A DNA stretch of 14,070 bases from Planctomycetota bacterium (GCA_027295245.1 JAPULF010000315.1:1-14070); one strand, 5' to 3'. Counted from the first letter of the stretch, positions 1-7,714 are shown. The notes: generated from the letters alone by a model not told the origin. Translations and numbers: made by a program.

Positions 1-390
1 CCCACCGATGCATTACGTCGAGAACTGATTCCGTGGGCGGAGAAGATTCCGTTGAGTGACCTGGTCGAGGCGTGCACGTACTATTTCGATAACACCGGTC
101 GAGAAGTCACGCTGGAGTACATTCTGCTGGACCATGTCAACGATCGGCAGACGCATGCGAAGCAACTGGCACGGCTGTGCAAGCAGATGCGCTGCAACGT
201 AAACCTGATCCGCTACAACACGGTCGAGGGGTTGCCATACAAGCGGCCTTCGAGTGAGGCGACGCACGCGTTTCAGGAAAATCTTCGCGACAACGGCGTG
301 AACGCCCACGTTCGCACGTCGCGCGGGCTTGATATCGACGCCGCTTGCGGGCAGCTTCGCCGGCGCGAGGCGATAGACACACCCTCTTGA
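1..390 (+). CDS. rlmN: 23S rRNA (adenine2503-C2)-methyltransferase RlmN, 3' part
   Basis: This is the last 129 residues of a radical-SAM methyltransferase that modifies A2503 of 23S rRNA (the family also modifies A37 of some tRNAs). The frame is open from base 1, so the start and the iron-sulfur CxxxCxxC motif lie outside the window. Visible family signatures are the EYILLDHVND stretch, NLIRYN, the YKRPS segment and the C-terminal DIDAACGQL. The Cys in DIDAACGQL is the conserved residue that carries the transient methyl group in RlmN. It ends at a TGA (388-390). About 290 bases separate it from tilS, which has its own candidate promoter, so the two may be transcribed separately. The family call is firm; RlmN is preferred over the Cfr resistance enzyme because the ending matches the housekeeping form. 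Confidence 0.93.
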   Translation, partial: PTDALRRELIPWAEKIPLSDLVEACTYYFDNTGREVTLEYILLDHVNDRQTHAKQLARLCKQMRCNVNLIRYNTVEGLPYKRPSSEATHAFQENLRDNGVNAHVRTSRGLDIDAACGQLRRREAIDTPS

Positions 391-683
391 ATGGGCGACA
401 TGCTGACGAGGTGGCGGGCTCGGCGGATCGCACGGGCGAGCATGCCGCCAGTGGCACCCTGCTTGACCGCCTCTGATTCTCGTCTACTTCGTCGCGGTAC
501 AGCGACATGTTCGGCCAACACAAGACCCGCCGGCATGGATGGCGGATAGCCGGTTGTGCCCAAACCACAATGGGGGGCGGGGCCGGTTTCAGCGCAGTCC
601 GCGGTGCCGTCGGTGTCGGCGTCGACCGCGGCCTTTCGGCGATATACAATCGTGTCTTAACTCCGGCGAACGGGTTCGACGAT
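391..683. other. Intergenic region between rlmN and tilS
   Basis: This stretch of 293 bases holds no gene I can support. The open frame that extends tilS upstream to 507 runs through here, but its translation is low-complexity and unlike any TilS N-terminus. The only likely signal is a promoter-like pair of hexamers near the right end, listed separately. Confidence 0.55.
622..650 (+). promoter_or_regulatory. Candidate sigma70-type promoter for tilS
   Basis: A -10-like TACAAT (645-650, 5 of 6 matches to consensus) lies 17 bases after a -35-like TCGACC (622-627, 4 of 6). Transcription would begin near 657, giving a leader of about 27 bases before the tilS ATG at 684. This is consensus matching by eye in GC-rich DNA, so chance matches are possible. 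Confidence 0.4.
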
Positions 684-1730
684 ATGGATGTTCGGAATTT
701 TCACAGACGATTCTTCGACGCGACGAGAAGGTTGATCGAGCCCGGCGCCGGGGTAGTTTGTGCGGTGTCGGGGGGTGCCGACTCGATGGCGCTGCTTTGC
801 GGATTGTCCGAGATCAACGAACGCAAGCAAATGAACTGGAAGCTCCATGCGTCGCACCTCAATCACGGGCTGCGTCCGGAGGCCGGGGCAGATGCGGAGT
901 TCGTTCGGGAGGCGGCGGCGGAACTGGGCATCGGGTGTACGGTCGAATACGCGGACGTCGCGGAGTCGGCGCGATCGAACCGCGAAACAATCGAAGAGGC
1001 CGGACGTCGCATTCGATATCGGTTTCTGGAGCGGGTAGCGGTGGAAGTGGAGGCCCGCGCGGTCGCGGTCGGACAACATGCCGACGATCAAGCGGAAACC
1101 GTGCTCCACAACATCGTTCGCGGGACCGGCTTGCGCGGGTTGGCGGGGATGCCGGCGGTGCGGCCGATTCGGGAGTCAAGCGACGTACGATTGGTGCGGC
1201 CGCTACTGGGATTCCGCAAGGTCGAACTTCGCGACTACCTGTCGGCTCGGGGGCTTTCGCATCGTGAGGACGCAACCAACACGGATGAGACTGCCACTCG
1301 AAACTGGATTCGGCGGACCCTGTTGCCGCTTTTGGAATCTCGGCAAAACCCGAAGGTTGCAGCGGCGCTGGGGCGACTTTCGGAACAGGCCCGGGACCTG
1401 GATGGGGCTGTTTCGTGGGCTGCGGGGCTGGCATTGAATCAGTGTTTGATTCGGGGAGATCATGGAGCCGTCGTTTTGAGAGTGGCGGCGGCTTCTCAGT
1501 TGCCGCGACTGCTGCTGTTGGAAGTACTCAAAAGGGCAATCGAAAGGGTTGGCGCCGGACGGCAGTCGGTCGGATATGATCGCCTTACGGCCGCGGCCGA
1601 TCTGCTCGACGGGGACGAATCGCGTCGGCTGATCGAGTTGCCCGACGGCATCGTCGTTGAAAGACGGGGGCCGGAATTACGGATTCTCTCCGGGCGTTGC
1701 CGTGAAGTCGTCCGTCAGAAATCCGAATAG
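684..1730 (+). CDS. tilS: tRNA(Ile)-lysidine synthetase TilS
   Basis: TilS ligates lysine to C34 of tRNA-Ile(CAU) using ATP, changing its reading from AUG to AUA; it is essential in most bacteria. The 348-residue product has the PP-loop ATP-binding motif SGGADS (residues 29-34), HLNHGLR (58-64), the HADDQAET motif (132-139), the RPLL segment (172-175) and the DATNTD...RNWIR region (196-210). All are typical of the N-terminal catalytic domain. The remaining ~140 residues correspond to the substrate-binding region; the protein is shorter than the ~430-residue E. coli enzyme, so the C-terminal domain is reduced. I chose the ATG at 684 because it places the PP-loop about 29 residues from the start, as is usual; no strong ribosome binding site precedes it. 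The frame is open upstream to an ATG at 507, but that extension looks non-coding. Confidence 0.93.
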   Translation: MDVRNFHRRFFDATRRLIEPGAGVVCAVSGGADSMALLCGLSEINERKQMNWKLHASHLNHGLRPEAGADAEFVREAAAELGIGCTVEYADVAESARSNRETIEEAGRRIRYRFLERVAVEVEARAVAVGQHADDQAETVLHNIVRGTGLRGLAGMPAVRPIRESSDVRLVRPLLGFRKVELRDYLSARGLSHREDATNTDETATRNWIRRTLLPLLESRQNPKVAAALGRLSEQARDLDGAVSWAAGLALNQCLIRGDHGAVVLRVAAASQLPRLLLLEVLKRAIERVGAGRQSVGYDRLTAAADLLDGDESRRLIELPDGIVVERRGPELRILSGRCREVVRQKSE

Positions 1731-1780
1731 ATTGGATTCACGGCACGCCCAGAGGGCACATCGAGGAATTCGAAAACGCC

Positions 1781-2923
1781 ATGCAAGATCCACGCATCGT
1801 CAAACTCGCCGACGTTCTCGTCAACTACTCCGTCGAGGTCAAGCGGGGAAACCTGGTTCGGATCGTCGGGTCCACCGTTGCCGAACCGCTCATGGTTGAA
1901 GTGTATAAGGCCGTCGTCACGGCCGGTGGACATCCGTATGTTACGCTCACCCCCGACGAGTGCTCCGAGCAATTCTTCAAACTGGCGCAAAAACACCAAC
2001 TCGACTTCGTCAACCCGATCGCAAAGTACGAAATGAGCACGATCGACTGCATGATCAGCGCGTGGGGCGGCACCAATACCAAACATCTCAGCAACGTGAA
2101 TCCGGGCAAGCAGGCCCGGGCCAGCGCGGCTCGCAGTCCGATCGTGAGTATCTTCATGCGGCGATCCGCGATCCCGAAGGGTCGCAAAGACCGGCTTCGC
2201 TGGGTCGGCGCCCAGTATCCCTGCCAGGCTCACGCACAGGACGCGGAGATGTCGCTATCGGAATTCGAGGATTTCGTTTTTGACGCATGTCTTCTGAATC
2301 GACCGAACCCGGCTGGCGAGTGGAAGAAGATCAGCGAGCGGCAACAGCGCGTCTGCGATTATCTGAACAAGGCCAAGGAGATTCGATTTCGCAACGGTGA
2401 GGGCACCGATCTACGGGTGGGCGTTGCCGGCCGGCGATGGATCAACTGTGACGGTAAGGCCAACTTTCCTGACGGCGAGGTGTTCACCGGACCGATCGAG
2501 AATGCCACCGAGGGGATCGTGCACTACAACTTTCCGGCGGTGTACGGCGGTCGGGAGGTGCATGACATTCGTTTGAGGTTCAAGTCCGGGCGGGTGGTGG
2601 ATTGCTCAGCCAGCAAGAACGAGGACTTTCTGATCAAGATGCTCGATCAGGATCGCGGGGCCCGGATTCTGGGCGAGGTGGCAATCGGAACGAACTATCG
2701 CATTCAGCGGTTCATGAAGAACACGCTTTTTGACGAGAAGATCGGCGGGACTTTTCACGCCGCCCTCGGGGCTTCCATCACGGAGAGCGGCGGGAAGAAC
2801 AAGAGCGGCCTGCACTGGGACATGGTCTGCGACCTGCGGGACGGCGGTACGATTGAAGCGGACGGGAAGGTCATCAGCCGCAATGGGCGATTCACCAAAG
2901 CGAATTGGCCGCAACCGGCGTGA
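1781..2923 (+). CDS. M29-family metallo-aminopeptidase
   Basis: The 380-residue product resembles aminopeptidases of MEROPS family M29 (AmpS/PepS/aminopeptidase T), cytoplasmic enzymes that use two divalent metal ions to remove N-terminal residues from peptides. The likely metal and catalytic residues are visible in the C-terminal half: Glu233 in FPDGEVFTGP, Glu299 in GEVAIGTN, His326 in GGTFHAALG, and His345/Asp347 in SGLHWDMVCDL. The N-terminal half is the alpha/beta region of this family (MQDPRIVKLADVLVNYSVEV). Length is close to the usual 370-410. It starts 50 bases after tilS on the same strand, so co-transcription is possible. The ATG is preceded by GAGG only at a long spacing (about 14 bases). 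Peptide specificity cannot be read from the sequence. Confidence 0.88.
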   Translation: MQDPRIVKLADVLVNYSVEVKRGNLVRIVGSTVAEPLMVEVYKAVVTAGGHPYVTLTPDECSEQFFKLAQKHQLDFVNPIAKYEMSTIDCMISAWGGTNTKHLSNVNPGKQARASAARSPIVSIFMRRSAIPKGRKDRLRWVGAQYPCQAHAQDAEMSLSEFEDFVFDACLLNRPNPAGEWKKISERQQRVCDYLNKAKEIRFRNGEGTDLRVGVAGRRWINCDGKANFPDGEVFTGPIENATEGIVHYNFPAVYGGREVHDIRLRFKSGRVVDCSASKNEDFLIKMLDQDRGARILGEVAIGTNYRIQRFMKNTLFDEKIGGTFHAALGASITESGGKNKSGLHWDMVCDLRDGGTIEADGKVISRNGRFTKANWPQPA

Positions 2924-2956
2924 TCGCCGTACGCTGCTCCCCAATTCAAATACGCT

Positions 2957-4273
2957 TCACTCCGGTCGCACGCTCGGCCGACCGACAGAATAGTACGTGA
3001 AGCCGAGTCGCCGCATCTGTTGAATCGTGTAGAGGTTTCGCCCGTCGAATATGACCGGCCCGCGGAGCGATTCGCGGAGGTGTTGGAAGTCGGGCGAGCG
3101 AAACTCGTTCCACTCCGTGCAAATCACGAGACCGTCCGCACCCGCAGCGGCCTTGTAGGCGTCGTCGAAGTAACCGATCCGGTCGCCGAACAGTCGTCGC
3201 AGGTTCGGTAGGGCCTTGGGATCATGGGCTCGAACGGTGACGCCCGCCTCCAGCAGACCGGCTATGACGATCAGGGCCGGGGCCTCGCGGATGTCGTCGG
3301 TTCTGGGTTTGAACGCGATGCCCCATAGCGCCAGAGTTCGGCCGGCCAGGTCTCCCTTGAAGTGATACTTGATCTTCTCGACGAGAAGCCGTTTTTGGCG
3401 TTCGTTGACCTCGTGGACCGCGGACAGCAGGTCCACCTCGGCGCCAAAACTCTTCGCCACGTGGCACAGCGCCTGTACGTCCTTGGGAAAGCAGCTTCCG
3501 CCGTATCCGATGCCGGGATACAGAAAGTGAAACCCGATGCGATTGTCGTACGCCATGCCCACCTTGACTTCGTCGATATCCACGCCGAGCGGCACGCACA
3601 GATTCGCAATCTGGTTGATGAAGCTGATTCGCGTCGACAGGTAGCAGTTCGCGGCGTACTTGACCAGCTCGGCCGCGGACCGATGGATAATCAGGACCGG
3701 GTGCTGATTGCGAACGAACGGCTGATACAGCTCCTTCATGATTTCGGCCGCCTCGGGGTCCTCGCTTCCAATCACGACGCGGTCCGGTCGTTGAAAATCG
3801 TCGACCGCGGTCCCCTCCTTCAGAAATTCCGGATTGCTGACCACGATGACGGGGTGTTTTGTCAACGGCGTCATCAATGACTCGACGCGGTCGCCTGTTC
3901 CGACCGGCACTGTGGACTTCATGGCCAGAATGGTCTTCTTGTTGACGGCCCGGGCGATGTCCTGGACGGCGGCCTCGATCATGGAGAGATCAGCCGAACC
4001 GTCTTCCCGCGGCGGCGTGCCGATCGCGATGAAGATTACCTCGGCGTGCTCAACGGCGGCTTTCAAGTCCGTCGTCATCCGAAATCGACCGGCGGCGAGG
4101 TTGGACTGCAACAGGTCCGACAGGCCGGGCTCGAAGATCGTGCACTCCCCGCGTCCCAGTCGCTCTACTTTTTCCGCGTCCACGTCCACCCCAACGACGT
4201 GGTTTCCGGTGTCCGCCAGGCAGACCCCGGTCACCAATCCGACGTACCCGGTTCCGACGACCGTGATTCTCAT
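2957..4273 (-). CDS. ugd: UDP-glucose 6-dehydrogenase
   Basis: This enzyme oxidises UDP-glucose to UDP-glucuronate with two NAD+ molecules, supplying precursors for polysaccharide or glycan synthesis in the cytoplasm. The 438-residue protein has an N-terminal NAD-binding GTGYVG (residues 7-12), the AIGTPPREDGSAD segment, the SNPEFLKEG motif, the ELVKYAAN segment, and the catalytic Cys261 in GYGGSCFPKD. The C-terminal UDP-binding part (IAFKPRTDDIREAP, FDGRNLY) is complete. The ATG at 4273 is chosen because GGAAGGG precedes it at good spacing and the protein then starts MRITVVGTGYVG as the family does; an upstream extension to 4333 looks non-coding. It is convergent with the aminopeptidase gene (33-base gap) and divergent from the selenoprotein gene. 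Related UDP-sugar dehydrogenases are possible, but the motifs fit Ugd best. Confidence 0.93.
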   Translation of the reverse strand: MRITVVGTGYVGLVTGVCLADTGNHVVGVDVDAEKVERLGRGECTIFEPGLSDLLQSNLAAGRFRMTTDLKAAVEHAEVIFIAIGTPPREDGSADLSMIEAAVQDIARAVNKKTILAMKSTVPVGTGDRVESLMTPLTKHPVIVVSNPEFLKEGTAVDDFQRPDRVVIGSEDPEAAEIMKELYQPFVRNQHPVLIIHRSAAELVKYAANCYLSTRISFINQIANLCVPLGVDIDEVKVGMAYDNRIGFHFLYPGIGYGGSCFPKDVQALCHVAKSFGAEVDLLSAVHEVNERQKRLLVEKIKYHFKGDLAGRTLALWGIAFKPRTDDIREAPALIVIAGLLEAGVTVRAHDPKALPNLRRLFGDRIGYFDDAYKAAAGADGLVICTEWNEFRSPDFQHLRESLRGPVIFDGRNLYTIQQMRRLGFTYYSVGRPSVRPE

Positions 4274-4309
4274 GATCAGGCCCTTCCGATTCAGGGTGCC
4301 AAGTCCCGT

Positions 4310-4328
4310 CACCCGTCGGCGACGGGTG
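4310..4328 (-). repeat. Perfect 8-bp inverted repeat in the ugd leader
   Basis: CACCCGTC and GACGGGTG flank a three-base GGC loop, forming a perfect 8-bp stem 37 bases upstream of the ugd start. No T-run follows on either strand, so it is not a classical terminator. It may be a leader RNA hairpin or an operator-like site. A GATAAT-like -10 hexamer on the minus strand (4354-4359) lies just upstream, so the hairpin would fall in the transcribed leader. Confidence 0.4.
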
Positions 4329-4495
4329 GACATCGAGGCGAATCCCTATCGAGATTATCGCCTGTGTCCGGACTCAACTCCAGCAATCGGATTGGTACGC
4401 CCAGCCCGATGCGATTCGTGGATGCGTCAGGATCGTTGATTCCGCGTAGGCGTCGCATTAGGCTGCAAATGACTTCGGGTGGTGTCCGAGCCGAG

Positions 4496-4501
4496 AAGGA
4501 G
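4496..4501 (+). promoter_or_regulatory. Ribosome binding site fixing the start of the SelW-like gene
   Basis: AAGGAG ends seven bases before the ATG at 4509. This near-perfect Shine-Dalgarno matters because it supports translation starting upstream of the in-frame TGA at 4539, not at the internal GTG at 4569 that follows it. Confidence 0.75.
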
Positions 4502-4508
4502 AAAAACG

Positions 4509-4751
4509 ATGAAAGTGCGGATCACCTACTGCTCGCAGTGAAACTACAAACCACAGGCCACCGGTCTGGTGGCGGAGCTCTGCGAGCGTTACGGCGCGGA
4601 TCAGATCGATGCCGAATTGATCGAAGGCGCCGGCGGGATCTTCGATGTCGTGCTCGACGGCGAAAAAATCTACAGTAAGCACGATACCGGGAGATTTCCG
4701 GAATACGCCGAGATTCCACTGGCGATCGACACCAGACTTGTCAACCAGTAG
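4509..4751 (+). CDS. SelW/Rdx-family selenoprotein with in-frame TGA (Sec)
   Basis: Read with TGA (4539-4541) as selenocysteine, the gene encodes 80 residues that begin MKVRITYCSQUNYKPQA, a classic Rdx-family thioredoxin-like redox motif CxxU (Cys8, Sec11) right after the first beta strand. After the TGA the frame stays open to a TAG. It keeps family features: a helix with VAELCERYG, a GAGGIFDVVLDGEKIYSK strand pair, and an ending like RFPEYAEIP. Known SelW-like proteins are small (about 80-100 residues) and take part in thiol redox reactions, though their partners are poorly defined. Supporting evidence is the strong AAGGAG site before the ATG and a hairpin after the TGA. Standard gene calling would start at the GTG at 4569 and lose the active site. 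A nonsense mutation in a Cys-type homologue is the alternative, but TGA exactly at the second redox position argues against it. Sec use also requires selA/B/C/D elsewhere in the genome. Confidence 0.85.
4539..4573 (+). promoter_or_regulatory. Bacterial SECIS-like element (UGA plus hairpin)
   Basis: After the TGA at 4539-4541 and 15 intervening bases comes a perfect 6-bp stem, GCCACC (4557-4562) with GGTGGC (4568-4573), closed by the five-base loop GGTCT (4563-4567). Bacterial SECIS elements lie inside the coding region just after the UGA, with a G at the start of the apical loop that is read by SelB. The E. coli fdhF element contains the same GGUCU in its loop. The loop begins 21 bases after the UGA, within the usual range. 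The lower stem is not well paired. Confidence 0.7.
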
Positions 4752-4776
4752 GACACGATCGATCGGCGCGGTCGCT

Positions 4777-6567
4777 TCAGGCACTCGGCGGGGACGACGA
4801 TTGATCATCGGCGTCCGGAGCCGCCGCCGCCAACAACGCCACGTCCTGGATGGAATGTCCGCATAATCTTCCGATCGACACGGTCTCTGTAGGCTTGTCG
4901 GGGGCGTGCAATCGCCACACGAAAACCTGGTCGCGGTTTGCATTCACTCCGACGATGCAGTCGTCCGCCCCGAATCCCCATCTCACGGCCTGAGCGCAAC
5001 GATAGACTCCGTAATGAGCATCTCCGAGGACTTGCATATCCAGGTGCGATCGGCCGTCGGCAATCAGCAGCCGCGGGACGCCTCCGCCGCTCATCCAGCA
5101 AATAGAGCGAACCTTGTTTCGGCTCGGTCCTCGGATCGTCTCCATGGCGGTGAGATCCATCAGTGGCCATCGCACCACGCGCCCGTCGCCCAGACCGGCA
5201 ATGACAAAACCGTCGCAGATAGTTGATGTTGCAATTACATCCGGGGCATGGATGGTACACGGCGGCTCGTCGGAGTCGGGGCGCCAACCGATGAGCCGAT
5301 CGTCCACGCTGAACCAGAGCCGCCCGCTGTCCTCCGATTGCACATCGCGAACCGTACTCGCCCCTTCGGTAAGGTCGGCCAGGCACAGTTCCTGGTCCTC
5401 GGGGGCCCCGATGCGCCAGGAGACCAACCCGATCTCGGAGTGTGTCGCAAAGAGACGTTCGCCTATAATTGATGCGGCATTGAATCCGCCGCGAACGGCC
5501 GTCGATTCCTCGCAGGCATAGGTGTCGCGCGGACCCTCGCCGATATCGACGACGTGAATACCGCGGGACGCCCCGACCAGAATCGTCCGCGTATCGCCGG
5601 CTTGGGCGACGCGAACGGAACGAAGTCCACCGACCGGCGAGTCGAGCGGAAGTCGACGAACGGGTTCGCCGAGCTTCGACGGGTCGAGCCAAAGCAACTC
5701 ATTACCCGCGACGACCAGGATCGCTTCGGTGCGGACGGTGGATTCATTCGAGGCAGCCAGGGCAAGGTACAACTCGCCGCGCTCCGACGCACTGAACGTC
5801 TGCAACAACGACGCGACACCGACACCGTCATTGCGTTCCGCCAGTGCCCGGGCCTTCGAAAGGACATCCTGGAGTTGCGACAGATGGGCCCTCTTTGCCT
5901 CGACGGAGGCGCTGCGAAGTTGGGCATCGGCCTCGAGCCGCTGCCGTCGCAAGGCCGCGGTGGATTCCATCCGCCGGGACTCGGTGAACGCCGGGGACGC
6001 GAACGTGACGCGCGGGTCCGGTCCCAGCGCCAGGCCGGACGCGAAGCCCACCGGCTTGAATCGCTCGTCGAGGACGGCGTCGAATTTATCCCAGGTCGTC
6101 GCTGCGGACAAATCGGCCGCGGATCGGGTTCTCGAAAATTCGGTGAGCGCCGAGCGCACCGGCTCTTCACAGAACTTGCGAATGCGCCCAATATCGACGC
6201 GGCTGCCGCTGCCCAAAAGCACCTTTCGCAGCAGTTCCAGCTCGGACCGCTCCGGCACGACGCAGATCGTCAATTCGACCGTCGCCGAGAAATCGTAGCC
6301 GTCCTCGGATCTGAGACTCGGGACGTCATAGTGCAAGTCGACCGGCGTTGTTCGGACGAAAAGTATTTCCGACGCTCCATCGGCCTCGACCGTGCCGCCG
6401 CCCGGCACGTGATGGGCCTGCCCGCCCCGTGCCCGGACGAGCGCGGCGCACGCCGGCGGGAGAGCGACCCGGCGTCGCATCAGCGAGAAGACGTCATCGG
6501 ATCGAACGAGCTGCGCGATCGTCTCCGGCTGCCGGCCGAACTTCTCAATGTCAAACTGAATCGACAT
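4777..6567 (-). CDS. SPFH/Band 7-like protein with C-terminal beta-propeller
   Basis: The 596-residue product is not a standard family member, so domains are read from pattern. Residues ~40-190 resemble an SPFH (Band 7/stomatin-prohibitin) domain: ILFVRTTPVDLHYDVPSL, then YDFSATVELTICVVPERSEL, then a helical region with RKFCEEPVRSALTEF. Residues ~195-245 are charged and Ala-rich (SRRMESTAALRRQRLEADAQ), predicted as coiled coil, as commonly follows SPFH domains. Residues ~270-590 consist of repeated short strands (LLVVAGNELLWLD-like, LVGASRGIHVVDIG, VIAGLGDGRVVRWPL, VFVWRLHAPDKP) typical of a WD40-like propeller. There is no signal peptide or clear transmembrane helix, unlike most SPFH proteins. 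It follows the Vps4-like gene by 25 bases with GGAG upstream, so it is probably co-translated. A scaffold role at the membrane or for the ATPase is inference. It ends 25 bases from the convergent selenoprotein gene. Confidence 0.65.
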   Translation of the reverse strand: MSIQFDIEKFGRQPETIAQLVRSDDVFSLMRRRVALPPACAALVRARGGQAHHVPGGGTVEADGASEILFVRTTPVDLHYDVPSLRSEDGYDFSATVELTICVVPERSELELLRKVLLGSGSRVDIGRIRKFCEEPVRSALTEFSRTRSAADLSAATTWDKFDAVLDERFKPVGFASGLALGPDPRVTFASPAFTESRRMESTAALRRQRLEADAQLRSASVEAKRAHLSQLQDVLSKARALAERNDGVGVASLLQTFSASERGELYLALAASNESTVRTEAILVVAGNELLWLDPSKLGEPVRRLPLDSPVGGLRSVRVAQAGDTRTILVGASRGIHVVDIGEGPRDTYACEESTAVRGGFNAASIIGERLFATHSEIGLVSWRIGAPEDQELCLADLTEGASTVRDVQSEDSGRLWFSVDDRLIGWRPDSDEPPCTIHAPDVIATSTICDGFVIAGLGDGRVVRWPLMDLTAMETIRGPSRNKVRSICWMSGGGVPRLLIADGRSHLDMQVLGDAHYGVYRCAQAVRWGFGADDCIVGVNANRDQVFVWRLHAPDKPTETVSIGRLCGHSIQDVALLAAAAPDADDQSSSPPSA

Positions 6568-6592
6568 GATTCTGGACGCTCCGCTCGATGCC

Positions 6593-7714
6593 TTAATTCC
6601 TGGACGCGAACTCCTCGTAACGCACCAGGTCCTTCTTTTGCACTGACGGCGGCATCGATTCGATGACGCCGAGCAGGTCAGCCATGCCGATCGGGCGCGG
6701 CTCCGAGCCCGTGATCGCCTCCATGAACGGCATTGTGGCCGCCTTTTGGGCAACCGCCTTCACGTCCGCGCCGCTGTATCCGTCGAGACGGCGCACCAAC
6801 TCGCCGAAATCCACGTCCGGGGCGAGCGGCCGCTTCCCGCAGTAGATCTCCAGCAGCCGATGTCTTGCGGGCTCGTCCGGCAGCGGGACGTAAACCTTCG
6901 AATCGAATCGCCCCGGCCGCATGACCGCGGCGTCGAGGGCCCACGGCTCGTTGGTCGCCCCGACGAACAGCAGGGGTTTGGAATCCGAACTCCTGTCAAA
7001 ACCCTCGAGTTCCTGAAGGATCTGCGGGACGACCCGTGTCATCACGCTGCTCTGCGAGCTTCGTCTCGCCGGAACCAGGGCCTCGACTTCGTCTATGAAG
7101 ATAATAGCGCTGTCCTCTTCCTTGGCGGCGGAAAACAGCTTCCGGATGTTCTGTTCCGCCTCTCCGACCCATTTGCTCAGCACGTGGGCCGGCGAGATGA
7201 CGAACATGGTCGCGTCGATCTCGTGGGCGATCGCCTTGGCGATCATGGTCTTGCCGGTGCCCGGAGGGCCGTACAACAGCAGGCCCCCGCCGGTGGCGAT
7301 GTGGTACCGGGCGGCAAGGTCCGGATGGCTGAACGGGTAGATCATCTTCATCCGGATTTCCTGTTTGACGTCATCCAATCCGGCGATGTCGTCGAACCCG
7401 ATGTCTGGTTTCTCCCGGACGATCCAGTCAGACGCCTTGGCCCCGCTGTCATCCGAATCCTTTTCGGCGGTCCGACCCCGGCCGGCCTTTTTCTCCACCG
7501 CCTTCTCGTCGCACTTGCCCGCAAATTCGATCAGCTCGGCTGCCATCGCCTTGCGCCGCTGGCGCCGGGCGGCGTCCTGGGTCTCGGCGGCGATCTTGAT
7601 CATGGCGTCGGCGGCCTGCATGAGGTAGGGCTTGGCGGCGCCGTAGTCGCCGGACTTGTAGGCGGCGAGTCCGCGGTCCTTGAGTCGCTCGAAGGTATTT
7701 AGACTTACGGTCAT
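6593..7714 (-). CDS. Vps4-like AAA ATPase with N-terminal MIT-like domain
   Basis: The 373-residue protein has the two-part layout of Vps4, the ATPase that disassembles ESCRT-III filaments. Residues ~5-75 form a predicted three-helix bundle like a MIT domain (GLAAYKSGDYGAAKPYLMQA, then KAMAAELIEFAGKCDEKA), matching the AxxxxxxxYxxALxxYxxA pattern. A charged linker (76-97) leads into one AAA module. It contains Walker A GPPGTGKT (149-156), pore loop SKWVGEAE (180-187), Walker B IIFIDE (204-209), sensor GATNEPWALD (252-261), the MRPGRFD arginine-finger region (265-271) and YSGAD (313-317). The KWxGE pore loop and the TNxPWxLD sequence are hallmarks of the Vps4/katanin/spastin clade. The ending (MADLLGVIESMPPSV, then DLVRYEEF) matches the Vps4 C-terminal helix, but the Vps4 beta-domain insertion appears missing. 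Its gene lies directly downstream of a CHMP2-like ESCRT-III gene. No good ribosome site precedes the ATG at 7714. An FtsH- or p97-type AAA protein is unlikely. Confidence 0.85.
   Translation of the reverse strand: MTVSLNTFERLKDRGLAAYKSGDYGAAKPYLMQAADAMIKIAAETQDAARRQRRKAMAAELIEFAGKCDEKAVEKKAGRGRTAEKDSDDSGAKASDWIVREKPDIGFDDIAGLDDVKQEIRMKMIYPFSHPDLAARYHIATGGGLLLYGPPGTGKTMIAKAIAHEIDATMFVISPAHVLSKWVGEAEQNIRKLFSAAKEEDSAIIFIDEVEALVPARRSSQSSVMTRVVPQILQELEGFDRSSDSKPLLFVGATNEPWALDAAVMRPGRFDSKVYVPLPDEPARHRLLEIYCGKRPLAPDVDFGELVRRLDGYSGADVKAVAQKAATMPFMEAITGSEPRPIGMADLLGVIESMPPSVQKKDLVRYEEFASRN

Noticed and set aside
507..683. 59-residue N-terminal extension of TilS
   Set aside because: The extension is Gly/Arg-rich, unlike TilS, and contains the likely promoter; starting at 684 gives the usual distance to the PP-loop motif.
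4569..4751. A 60-residue protein starting from GTG at 4569
   Set aside because: It lacks a ribosome site and the redox motif. The full reading from ATG 4509 through TGA as Sec explains both the upstream AAGGAG and the Rdx-family similarity.
5554..6666. 370-codon plus-strand open frame opposite the SPFH-propeller gene
   Set aside because: It is antisense to a gene with recognisable domains, its translation is Arg-rich and without motifs, and it runs across two well supported minus-strand genes. Long antisense frames are common in GC-rich DNA.
6746..7702. 318-codon plus-strand open frame opposite the Vps4-like gene
   Set aside because: The minus strand encodes an unambiguous AAA ATPase with all its motifs. 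The plus-strand product is low-complexity (Gly, Leu, Arg) and mirrors the codon pattern of the real gene.
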